From Aggregatilineales bacterium (GTDB lineage: Bacteria; Chloroflexota; Anaerolineae; Aggregatilineales; Phototrophicaceae), in NCBI GenBank assembly GCA_030834905.1, contig JAUQWZ010000023.1:81832-145831 (forward strand): a stretch of DNA of 64,000 bases, read 5' to 3'. The notes under the pieces are model-generated. The model saw only the letters and a program-made list of their open reading frames with translations. It was not told the origin of the DNA and ran no database searches. A program made the position numbers and the translations under genes. Position 1 is the first letter of the stretch; each line of letters opens with the position of its first letter. Shown here in pieces: positions 8,098-16,132 of the stretch.

Positions 8098-9093
8098 ATG
8101 ACTCCGCTTCGTACCGGCATACTGGGCTGCGGCGGTTTCGCCCACGTTCACGCGCAAATCGCGCTCGATCTGCCAGACGACGTATCTTTGGTCGCCTTCA
8201 GTGACCGCAACGATTGGAAAGTTCGCGATTTTCAGGCGAAGTACGCGCCAGAAGCGGCGATTTTCACCGACCATCATGATATGTTCGAGCAGACCGACCT
8301 CGATCTGCTCATCATCGCGCTGCCGCCTTACGGGCATACTGACGAGGTGGCGCTTGCCGCCGAGCGCGGCGTCCATATCCTCATCGAAAAGCCAATTGCG
8401 CTGGCGTCGGATGATGCCTGGCGCATGGTCGAAGTCACCGAACGCGCGGGCGTGAAGACGCAGGTGGGCTTCATGTTTCGCTTTGGCGAGGCAGTTGAAC
8501 GCTTCAAGGCGATGCAGGCTGCCGGAGACACCGGTGCTATCGGACTGATGAGCGCCCGTTATTTCTGCAATGCGCTGCACGCGCCCTGGTGGCGAATGCG
8601 CGAGAAATCGGGCGGACAGGTGGTCGAGCAGGTGATCCACATGTTTGACCTGATGCGCTATCTGATGGGCGATCCGGTCAGCGTTTACAGCCGCCAGACA
8701 AATTTATTCCATCAGGACGTGCCCGACTACACCATTGAGGACGTGAGCGCCACCATCGTCAACTTCAAACATGGCGAAATGGGTGTGGTCTACGCCACCA
8801 ACAACGCCATTCCCGGCAAATGGATCAACGATTACCGGGTGGTGGCGCAGCGGCTGACCGCCGATTTCCAGAACGCCAACACTGCCACTTTCACGCAGAC
8901 CGACAAACCCGATAATCCGGTCATTACCATCGAATCGAGCCGGAATTTTCGCCAGAGCCAGATGCTGGATCTGATCAGCGCCATTCGCACTGGCGGCGTC
9001 ACCCGCACGCCCATGTCTGAAGGCGCGAAATCGCTCGATCTGGTGCTGGCGGCGCGGCGCTCATCAGAGATCAGGGCGGAAGTGGCACTATGA
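8098..9093 (+). CDS. Gfo/Idh/MocA family oxidoreductase
   Basis: A 331-residue NAD(P)-dependent sugar or cyclitol dehydrogenase. The N-terminal Rossmann fold starts RTGILGCGGFAHVHAQIALD, the EKP motif is in HILIEKPIALASDDAW, and the C-terminal domain has EQVIHMFDLMRYLMGDP, where the His is the usual catalytic or substrate-binding residue. The ATG at 8098 is chosen because AAGGA precedes it and the Rossmann fold starts at once. A longer frame from 8005 would overlap the dehydrogenase. The last four bases overlap the start of the GH36 gene (ATGA), showing translational coupling. It probably acts on the sugar released by, or fed to, its neighbours. Confidence 0.88.
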   Translation: MTPLRTGILGCGGFAHVHAQIALDLPDDVSLVAFSDRNDWKVRDFQAKYAPEAAIFTDHHDMFEQTDLDLLIIALPPYGHTDEVALAAERGVHILIEKPIALASDDAWRMVEVTERAGVKTQVGFMFRFGEAVERFKAMQAAGDTGAIGLMSARYFCNALHAPWWRMREKSGGQVVEQVIHMFDLMRYLMGDPVSVYSRQTNLFHQDVPDYTIEDVSATIVNFKHGEMGVVYATNNAIPGKWINDYRVVAQRLTADFQNANTATFTQTDKPDNPVITIESSRNFRQSQMLDLISAIRTGGVTRTPMSEGAKSLDLVLAARRSSEIRAEVAL

Positions 9094-11069
9094 GACTGGT
9101 CAACAGCGGCGGTGAACTCAGTCTGGAGTCGATTCGGGTGAGCCTGCACAAGCTGTCCGGCGTGGTCAACGGCGTGCTGCTGGATACACCGCTGCGCTTC
9201 GATTCGGCGTCCGATGGGCTGTTTTACGCCCGCTGCATACCGGCAGCGCTGCGCGGCGGCAGCTTCCACGTCGAAGTGACACAGGAAGCCGAACGGCGGC
9301 TTGAAGCGCGCTGGTGGCTTGAATCGGTGCCCGACGGTTTTGTTCTCGATTCGTTTGGGCTGCGTTTTGCCGAACTGCGCAACCTGCGCGATTTCCTGCG
9401 CTGCGGCTATGTCAGTTGGGATGGCAGCTATTACGTGCAGCCGGAACTCACGGCGGGAACCCGGACGACAGGCTACGCGATGACGCAGCTTCTGCCAAAA
9501 AATGGCGCTGGCAGCATCGTCCTCGGCTTTGACCGCCACGACCGCTTTCAGCAGACCTTCACGCTGGACAGCGGCGTTGATCCGGCAAGCCTGACTATCG
9601 AAACGCTGTGGGATCGAAAAGATCATCGTGGGCTGGAACGCTGCGAGTCCGAACGGCTGGTCATTTTCGCGCACGAAACCGACGACCACGAAGCCGCGCT
9701 GCGCCAGTGGGCAAGCGCCGTTGCTGACGTCATGCAGCCGCGCCTGTCGGTTCCGACGATCTACGGCTGGTGTTCGTGGTACAACCTGTACGCGGCGATC
9801 AACGAGGACAACATCCTCGAACATCTGCGCGGCGTCCGCGACGTGGCACAGCGTGAAGACCTGCCGCTGTGGGTGTTCCAGATTGACGATGGTTTCACGC
9901 CTGAAATGGGCGACTGGCTGGACGTGAAGCCGCAGTTCCCGCGTGGGATGAAGCCGCTGCTGGACGATATCCGCGACGCGGGTTTCACGCCCGGCTTATG
10001 GATCGCGCCGTTTATGGTCGGCAACCGCAGCCGACTCTATCGCGAACACCCTGACTGGGTGGTCAAAGACCGCCTGAACGGGCAGCCGCTGGCACACATG
10101 AAGTTCTACGGTGAATTTCGCTGGCACAAGCGCAGCGAGGAATACTACATCCTCGACGCTACCCACCCGGACGCCTTTGAATATCTGCGGCTCGTCTTTC
10201 GCACCTGGCGACAGGAATGGGGCTGTGAGTACTTCAAGACCGATTTTATGAATTGTGGCAGCGATTACGGACCGGATCGTGCCGTCTGGCATCAGCCGGG
10301 CAAGAGCCGGATCGAAATCTGGCGCAGCGTGACGGAGATGATTCGCCAGGAAATCGGCGACGCGGTCTGGCTGGGCTGCGGCTGCCCGCTGTGGGCGTCG
10401 GTCGGGCTGGTGGACGCCATCCGCATCGGGCGCGATGTAGGCGTGCAGTGGAGTGGTGACTATTCGGCGCAGTCGCTGCTGCGCGACCAGATGATGCGCA
10501 ATTTTGGCAGCGGTATCCTGTGGCAGTCTGACCCTGACTGCATTCTGCTGCGCCCGCGTTTTCATCACCTGAGCGACACGGAAGTGACCTCACTGGCGCT
10601 GTACGCGGGCATGGCGGCGGGGCTGGTGATGACCAGCGACGCGCTCGACGAACTACCGCCCGAACGGCTGGCGCTGTTCAAATTTCTGCTGCCGGATGCC
10701 AGCCGCCGCCAGCAGCGCGCCGCCTGTCGTTTCCCGCTGCTGGGACAGGAGCCGCCGGTGTACCGCCCGGATGACGATCCCCGCCGCCAGTGGCGCTCGT
10801 CCGATCCGGTGATCGCGCAGGTGCGCTCGGCGGGCGATACGGCGCAGACCGCCGTATTTCTGCTGAACACGGGTGAAGAACCGCTGGAACGAGTGTACCC
10901 GTTGGAACAATTGGGGCTGGCATCACCCGCCTATGCCTATGACTGGACGGGAAACATGGCGAACGATGCGCCCATGGAGCAGGTGAGCGTGACGCTGCCG
11001 CCTCATGGCGGCGTCCTGTTCTTCCTGTCGCCGGGGCGCTGGACAGCGCCGCCAGCCCATTTGCCATGA
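9090..11069 (+). CDS. GH36-family alpha-galactosidase-like glycosidase
   Basis: A 659-residue glycoside hydrolase of family 36 (melibiase clan GH-D), which removes terminal alpha-galactosyl groups with retention. After an N-terminal beta-sandwich, the barrel starts IYGWCSWYNLYAAI. It continues with WVFQIDDGFTPEMGDW and FTPGLWIAPFMVGNRS, the nucleophile Asp385 in YFKTDFMNCG, and the likely acid/base Asp449 in IRIGRDVG. There is a C-terminal beta-domain and no signal peptide, so it is cytoplasmic and needs imported substrate. Raffinose-synthase-like or other alpha-glycosidase activity within GH36 cannot be excluded. It is the last gene of the three-gene operon. Confidence 0.88.
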   Translation: MRLVNSGGELSLESIRVSLHKLSGVVNGVLLDTPLRFDSASDGLFYARCIPAALRGGSFHVEVTQEAERRLEARWWLESVPDGFVLDSFGLRFAELRNLRDFLRCGYVSWDGSYYVQPELTAGTRTTGYAMTQLLPKNGAGSIVLGFDRHDRFQQTFTLDSGVDPASLTIETLWDRKDHRGLERCESERLVIFAHETDDHEAALRQWASAVADVMQPRLSVPTIYGWCSWYNLYAAINEDNILEHLRGVRDVAQREDLPLWVFQIDDGFTPEMGDWLDVKPQFPRGMKPLLDDIRDAGFTPGLWIAPFMVGNRSRLYREHPDWVVKDRLNGQPLAHMKFYGEFRWHKRSEEYYILDATHPDAFEYLRLVFRTWRQEWGCEYFKTDFMNCGSDYGPDRAVWHQPGKSRIEIWRSVTEMIRQEIGDAVWLGCGCPLWASVGLVDAIRIGRDVGVQWSGDYSAQSLLRDQMMRNFGSGILWQSDPDCILLRPRFHHLSDTEVTSLALYAGMAAGLVMTSDALDELPPERLALFKFLLPDASRRQQRAACRFPLLGQEPPVYRPDDDPRRQWRSSDPVIAQVRSAGDTAQTAVFLLNTGEEPLERVYPLEQLGLASPAYAYDWTGNMANDAPMEQVSVTLPPHGGVLFFLSPGRWTAPPAHLP

Positions 11070-11157
11070 CGATCACCCCGATGGCGAAGGGTTACGATGC
11101 GATTTGGGATTCGGCTATACTGTTGGCAGGATAACGGCACGACGGCGAACATCAGAC

Positions 11158-11412
11158 ATGGCAAAACTCAAACTCGACCTTCACGACATCTACAACAAGG
11201 GCGATAAGATCGAGACTGAACTGAACCGGATTATTCAGGAAGCGATTGACAAGAAGATCGCGCTGGTAGAGATTATTCCGGGGAAGGGAAGCGGCGCGCT
11301 GAAGAAAAAGGTCCTGCGGTTTCTTGACCAGAAGCACATCCGCGCCCTCTACCACCGCGTCGAAAAGGACGATAAGAACTTCGGGCGCATCTTCGTCCAT
11401 TTCCGGCACTGA
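11158..11412 (+). CDS. Stand-alone Smr-domain protein
   Basis: An 84-residue protein that is just a Smr (small MutS-related) domain, a fold found at the end of MutS2 and in free nucleases acting on DNA or RNA. It shows the LDLHDIY start (LDxH box) and EIIPGKGSGALKKKVLRFL, which corresponds to the HGxGxG loop of Smr with His replaced by Pro. The C-terminus is RIFVHFRH. The ATG at 11158 is used because the frame upstream overlaps the end of the GH36 gene and has no Smr character. The loss of the loop His may change or weaken nuclease activity. Confidence 0.8.
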   Translation: MAKLKLDLHDIYNKGDKIETELNRIIQEAIDKKIALVEIIPGKGSGALKKKVLRFLDQKHIRALYHRVEKDDKNFGRIFVHFRH

Positions 11413-11434
11413 CGGCGGTCAGCGGATAGATTCC

Positions 11435-11591
11435 GTAGGGACACGACATTGTCGTGTCCGCCGCTGAAACAAAACGGACACGATGGCGTGTCGCACGACG
11501 TAAGGTTGTGGCAACGAAACGGACACGATGGCGTGCCGCACGGCGCAGGGTTGTGGCAACGAAACGGACACGACATTGTCGTGTCCCTACA
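11435..11591. repeat. Composite repeat: palindrome ends around a 45-bp tandem repeat
   Basis: The block begins GTAGGGACACGACA and ends TGTCGTGTCCCTAC, so its ends are inverted copies. Each end carries a 21-23-base palindrome with a single-base centre (11438-11460 and 11566-11588). Between them a 45-base unit starting GGACACGATGGCGTG repeats at 11476 and 11521, with a third start at 11566 merging into the end palindrome. The small open frames across it are 15-residue repeats imposed by the DNA repeat and are not genes. It fills the gap before the aldo/keto reductase stop. Confidence 0.75.
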
Positions 11592-11623
11592 TTCTCCGCA
11601 TTGCGTGGTGAATCGTCTGATTC

Positions 11624-12481
11624 CTACACAAACAGCGGCTTGGTGCCCAACCGCCCGATTTCGGCTTCCATTTCCGCGCTGGTGGGGCGTTTCTCAAAGC
11701 GGCTGGCGGCATCCAGGACTTTTGGCAGCAGGTGGATATCGCCGACGGTGTTGAGGAACACACCTTGTCGCCCCAGCACCCAGTGAACGGCTTTGTCAAT
11801 CGCCGCCTGTTCGGTCAGCGGCTCGTACCAGGTGGCGTGGGTATGCTGTCTGTCGTCCCAGCCGCCCTGAGCGATTGACTTGATGGTCTGCACCGCCAGA
11901 TTGCGTTCGGCGCACATGCCGATCAGGGTTTCAAAATCGGCGGCATACTGCGGGTTCTGCATCATGATGAAGTTATAGGGCAGCAGCACCGAGTCGAAAT
12001 CGAAGCGCTCCAGGCTGCGTTTGTGCATCGCCGCCACGCTGATATCGTGCCCGGTCACGCCAATGTAGCGCACCAGCCCCTGCTCGCGGGCTTCAACGGC
12101 GGCTTCCAGCGCCCCGCCGGGTCCCATCGCCACTTCCCATTCCTGCGGATCGACCAGATAGTGAAGCTGGAGCAGATCAACCGACGGCACGCGCAGGCGT
12201 TCGAGCGACTGGTGAATCTGGTCGCGCGCTTTCTGATAGGTGCGCTCGCCGGTCTTGGTCGCCAGAAAGAACTTATCCCGGTGCCGATCCATCCACGGAC
12301 CAATCCGCCGTTCGGAGTCGCCATAGCTGGCGGCGGTGTCGATATGATTGACGCCATATTCGAGCAGCAGATCCAGCGTGCGGTCGGCTTCGTCCTGGGT
12401 GACCTGACCCAGCGCCGCTGCGCCAAACAGGGTGCGGGTGCTGTGATGTATGGTGCGACCAAAAGGCGCTTGCTCGATCAT
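11624..12481 (-). CDS. Aldo/keto reductase
   Basis: A 285-residue NADPH-dependent (beta/alpha)8 oxidoreductase. The catalytic tetrad is visible: Asp in HIDTAASYG, Tyr in the same block, Lys in LATKTGE and His in LLQLHYLVD. The cofactor segment near the C-terminus is divergent. The ATG at 12481 has AAAGGA upstream. A 32-residue in-frame extension upstream is rich in Arg and Lys and is untranslated leader. It is divergent from the YfhO-like gene. The substrate is unknown. Confidence 0.9.
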   Translation of the reverse strand: MIEQAPFGRTIHHSTRTLFGAAALGQVTQDEADRTLDLLLEYGVNHIDTAASYGDSERRIGPWMDRHRDKFFLATKTGERTYQKARDQIHQSLERLRVPSVDLLQLHYLVDPQEWEVAMGPGGALEAAVEAREQGLVRYIGVTGHDISVAAMHKRSLERFDFDSVLLPYNFIMMQNPQYAADFETLIGMCAERNLAVQTIKSIAQGGWDDRQHTHATWYEPLTEQAAIDKAVHWVLGRQGVFLNTVGDIHLLPKVLDAASRFEKRPTSAEMEAEIGRLGTKPLFV

Positions 12482-12665
12482 AAGAAATCCTTTCTTAACC
12501 CCGGCAAAAGGGCGCTTAAACCTGCCTGTGATGGTACGTTTGCGACGAAAGATAGCGCAGTTTGCCGCTTCGCGCACATCCCCGCGCGTCTATTCCTTCA
12601 CAAAAGGACAGCCCGACTGCGACTATACTCAGATTCAGGCTTAACTGAAACGGAAGCAGACATCG

Positions 12666-14837
12666 TTGACCACCCTCGTTCGATGGAGTCACCGCCACCC
12701 TGACCGCGCTGTCCTGCTGGCACTGGCGGCGCTGGCGTGTGTTCTCATGTCACCCTATCTGCTGTCTCCAGAGAGCGTGATGTGGTCGCGCTCCGGCTTT
12801 GGCAGCGATCTGACCACCTACAACTGGACACCCGCCGAGTATATCCGCCAGCAGGTCGCCGATTCGGGGCGCTTTCCGCTGTGGTGGGATACAACGATGA
12901 GTGGGCTGCCGATGGTGGGCAATCCGGGCGTGCGGGTGTTTTACCCGCCGATGCTGCTGGCAATCCTGCTGCCGGTGCCGCTGTTCTGGGGATTTGCCTG
13001 GGTGAACGCCGTCAGTTTCTGGGTAGCGGGCGCAGGCATGTACGCCCTCGCCCGCTGGACGATGCCCGTCAGCCGCTATGCCGCGCTGGCAGCGGCGGTG
13101 ATGATGATGCTCACGCCCCGTCTGAGCGCCAACATCGTCGGGGACATGGGCTATACGGCGGGTTTGTGCTGGACGCCGCTGACTCTGGCTTGTATTCGCG
13201 CCGCCTTTGACCGGCGCTCGCCGCGCTGGGCGGCGGCGGCTGGCTTGTGCGGCGGGCTGCTGCTGACCCTCAATTTTGTCAGCTTTCTGTATCTGAGCCT
13301 GTTTGTCGCTGCTTATGCCGCCATCTGCGGCATTGGGACGCTGGGTGACCGGCGCGGGCTGCGGCGGCTGATCAGCGTCGGCATTGTATTCGCCGTCGTG
13401 ACGCTCGGAACCGCCGCCCTGATGGTGTTTCCGCTGCTGACCTATCTGCCGTACCAATCGCGGCAGGCGCTCACGCTTGCCGACGCCAATTATCTGGCGC
13501 TGCCGCCGCCGCTGCTGATCGATCTCCTGTTTCCGAGTCCGTTTCGCTTCCCGGAATGGACGCTGCATGTGGGGCTGCTGCCGCTGGCGCTGGCAGTATT
13601 CGGGCTGCGCCATCCCCTGCGCCGCGAGGTCGGATGGTGGGGCGGCGTGCTGCTGTTTTCGCTGGTGTTCGCGCTGGGGACGGCGACGCCGCTGTACGCG
13701 CTCATCATCGATGTCGTGCCCGGTTTCAGCCTGATGCGCGTGCCTGCGCGAATGTTGTTTTTCGCGGTGCTGGCGCTGGTGGCGTTAAGCGCGCTCGGCG
13801 TTGACGCGGCGCTGGCACGCGGACGGCGGATCGGGCGCGGCTGGCTGGCGGCGGGTCTGCTGCTGGCGCTGCTGACCATCGCGGCGAGGCTGCTGATGCG
13901 GCGTCCTGATGAACTGGACTGGCTGCTGGGGATACCAGCGGCGCTGGGTCTGCTGGTTGGTCTGGCGGCGCTGTATCGGCGCGTCCGGCGTCTCCGGTTG
14001 ATTCTGGCGCTGTGTCTGGTGGTGGAACTGCTGCCGCTGGCGGCAAGCTACATGACGCCAGCGGCGTTCGAGTCGATCTACCAGACACCGACAATAGCCG
14101 TGTCCATCGTCAACGACCGACTTGATGGCGACGTGTTTCGCGTGTACGGCGTCCAGCGCGAACTGCCGGATCATATTCTCACGCTGAACCGCTTGCAGTC
14201 GGTTGATGGGCTGAACTCGTTTCAGTTCACGCACTATGCCGACTATATGGCGCTGGCGACTGGCTGCCCGCTGGAAGCTGTCACCGCCGCCATCCCATCG
14301 TGCGCCTCTGCCGAGGTGGACGCTGACGCCTACCGCCTGACGCAACCCGATCCTGAACTGCTTGGACGGCTGAATGTGCGTTATGTGCTGGCGTCGTTTG
14401 AACTGCCGAACACATCGCCAGCGCTGCGCCAGATCGCCCGGGACGGCGACCTGCGCCTGTACCGGAATGACGCCGAACTGCCGCGCGCCTTCGCCGTCGA
14501 ACCGGCGATGGTGGGTGAGGCGTCGGTATCTGACGTCAGCCCCGCGACCCTTCACGAAGCACGCGGCGGGGTGTTCGACCTGACGGTTGAAGTATCCGAC
14601 GCCATGCTGCTGATCATCAGCGAAACCTGGGTGCCGGGCTGGCAGGCGTGGGTGGATGGGCAGCCAACCGACGTTGTGCGCGCCAATGAGACGGTGCTGG
14701 GTATTCCGCTGGCGGCGGGCGACCACCGCGTTCGAGTCGTGTTCGAGCCGCCCGCGTTCGCGGCGGGCGCGGCGGTCAGCCTGGTTACGATGATTCTCGC
14801 GGGTGGCATACTGCTGCGCCGCCAAACGCGCGGCTAG
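12666..14837 (+). CDS. YfhO-like polytopic membrane protein
   Basis: A 723-residue protein with about a dozen hydrophobic segments and the loop NWTPAEYIRQQVADSGRFP ... MVGNPGVRVFYPPM, typical of YfhO/GT-C-like membrane proteins. The C-terminal extracytoplasmic domain has ISETWVPGWQAWVDGQ and GIPLAAGDHRVRVVFEPP before a last membrane span, a hallmark of this family. YfhO proteins have been linked to glycosylation of lipids or teichoic acids. The role here is inferred only as envelope glycan work. The start is a TTG with GGAAG upstream; no ATG lies nearby in frame. Its stop codon overlaps the stop of the convergent acyltransferase gene. Confidence 0.8.
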   Translation: MTTLVRWSHRHPDRAVLLALAALACVLMSPYLLSPESVMWSRSGFGSDLTTYNWTPAEYIRQQVADSGRFPLWWDTTMSGLPMVGNPGVRVFYPPMLLAILLPVPLFWGFAWVNAVSFWVAGAGMYALARWTMPVSRYAALAAAVMMMLTPRLSANIVGDMGYTAGLCWTPLTLACIRAAFDRRSPRWAAAAGLCGGLLLTLNFVSFLYLSLFVAAYAAICGIGTLGDRRGLRRLISVGIVFAVVTLGTAALMVFPLLTYLPYQSRQALTLADANYLALPPPLLIDLLFPSPFRFPEWTLHVGLLPLALAVFGLRHPLRREVGWWGGVLLFSLVFALGTATPLYALIIDVVPGFSLMRVPARMLFFAVLALVALSALGVDAALARGRRIGRGWLAAGLLLALLTIAARLLMRRPDELDWLLGIPAALGLLVGLAALYRRVRRLRLILALCLVVELLPLAASYMTPAAFESIYQTPTIAVSIVNDRLDGDVFRVYGVQRELPDHILTLNRLQSVDGLNSFQFTHYADYMALATGCPLEAVTAAIPSCASAEVDADAYRLTQPDPELLGRLNVRYVLASFELPNTSPALRQIARDGDLRLYRNDAELPRAFAVEPAMVGEASVSDVSPATLHEARGGVFDLTVEVSDAMLLIISETWVPGWQAWVDGQPTDVVRANETVLGIPLAAGDHRVRVVFEPPAFAAGAAVSLVTMILAGGILLRRQTRG

Positions 14838-15958
14838 CGGGCGGAGAAGCCTGATACTGGGGTGGGGATCGGCTGTTTCGTGGTAGTTCGAGACGAGAGG
14901 CGCTCGCGCAGGCGCATGAATGGTCGTTCGACCGTGATGTTGACCGCGTAAGCGCAGGCAAGCGTGAGCGTAATGCCTGCAAAAACATAGACCAGTCCGC
15001 GCGCGCCTGCTGCGTACAGCAGCCACAGCACCGGCGCGTGCGCCATGTAAATTGCATATGAGAGATCGCCCAACCGGCGCAGCAAGGGGGTTTCCAGACG
15101 GTAAAAACAGCGCGGCGCGGCGGCAGTGTTGGTTATAAAGACTGCGAAGACGCCCGCGCTCAGGAGATCGGTTATCGGGTTGGAAGGCGTCATTCTCAGG
15201 ATGATGGCGGCGACTCCGACAGCCGATGCGATCTGAACGGCGCGATGAAACAGCACCTGCAGCAGCGCATGATCGGTGTAGACGAGATAAGCACCCAATC
15301 CGCCGAGTGCCAACGCTTCGAAACGCACCGCTTCCAGAATGACCAGCAGGTAGCGTGCCAGCGCATCCCCGGTCGCCTGAAACCACAGATACACGCCCAG
15401 GTGCAGGATCAGCTTTATGCTCATCAGCAGCATCAGCGCTGCCGGAACAGCGCGTGTCCGTTTGATCAACTGCGGCGCGATGAAGTAGAACTGCTCCTCG
15501 ACGTTGAGTGACCACAAGTGGGTGATCGGCAATGCCTGTGACATCAGGAAGTTATAGAAGAACAAGGCGGTTCCGACCCAGATCAGCGGGTTAGTGGCTT
15601 CGCTGATCGTGCGCGGCGTGACCATTTGCCAGTTCAGGGTGACGACCACCGCGCCCGCCAGCGCGGTCAGATAGTACAGCGGCAGAATGCGGAATGCGCG
15701 CCGTATATAAAACCGCCGGATTGAAATCGTGCCAGTGGTGTCTTTTTCGCGGATCAACAGCGTGAAGATCAGAAAGCCGGACAGGACGAAAAACAACGTC
15801 ACGGCGTCATGACCGTGCATGAAGCCAACGTGGTTGGCGTATTTCATCGCGTCCGGGTCTGAGAACCAGATTACAGGCGCGGACAGGTGGTAGAAAACTA
15901 CCGACAGCGCCGCGTAGAAGCGGAGTGTATTCAGACCGGGAAAGTACGCTTTCGACAA
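14834..15958 (-). CDS. Acyltransferase-3 family membrane protein (OafA/YrhL type)
   Basis: A 374-residue integral membrane acyltransferase that usually O-acetylates surface sugars. The N-terminus LNTLRFYAALSVVFYHLSAP has the His of the family motif, HDAVTLFFVLSGFLIFTLLI is the second signature, and SIRRFYIRRAFRILPLYYL carries the RFxxRR box. About ten membrane spans are seen. The start appears to be TTG at 15958 just before the first motif. It converges with the YfhO-like gene, sharing CTAG so that the two TAG stops overlap by two bases. Confidence 0.88.
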   Translation of the reverse strand: MSKAYFPGLNTLRFYAALSVVFYHLSAPVIWFSDPDAMKYANHVGFMHGHDAVTLFFVLSGFLIFTLLIREKDTTGTISIRRFYIRRAFRILPLYYLTALAGAVVVTLNWQMVTPRTISEATNPLIWVGTALFFYNFLMSQALPITHLWSLNVEEQFYFIAPQLIKRTRAVPAALMLLMSIKLILHLGVYLWFQATGDALARYLLVILEAVRFEALALGGLGAYLVYTDHALLQVLFHRAVQIASAVGVAAIILRMTPSNPITDLLSAGVFAVFITNTAAAPRCFYRLETPLLRRLGDLSYAIYMAHAPVLWLLYAAGARGLVYVFAGITLTLACAYAVNITVERPFMRLRERLSSRTTTKQPIPTPVSGFSAR

Positions 15959-16077
15959 GTGATATCCATCAACACACCAGGCTCGATCTTACAGTAATTG
16001 AAGATTCGTCTCCACATGCGTAAGGGTTGTTGAATTGATACACGGGCTGGCGGTGTGCGCGAGGGTTAAAGCCTTGT

Positions 16078-16108
16078 CGCCCCGGCTGATCAATCCAACC
16101 GGGGCGGC
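16078..16108 (-). terminator. Hairpin terminator candidate after the serine hydrolase
   Basis: CGCCCCGG and CCGGGGCG pair around a 13-base loop a short way beyond the stop of the serine hydrolase. The T run after the stem is poor, so it may be only a stabilising hairpin. The rest of 15959-16132 shows nothing recognisable. Confidence 0.5.
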
Positions 16109-16132
16109 ACGACTATTAGCGCCGATAGCCGC

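Noticed and set aside
11435..11591. Possible CRISPR array
   Set aside because: The 45-base units are contiguous with no unique spacers, and no cas genes are near.
11454..11786. Short frames with 15-residue repeats (ATKRTRWRVARR-type)
   Set aside because: The periodicity comes from the 45-base DNA repeat; there is no ribosome site and the frame runs into the antisense of the aldo/keto reductase.
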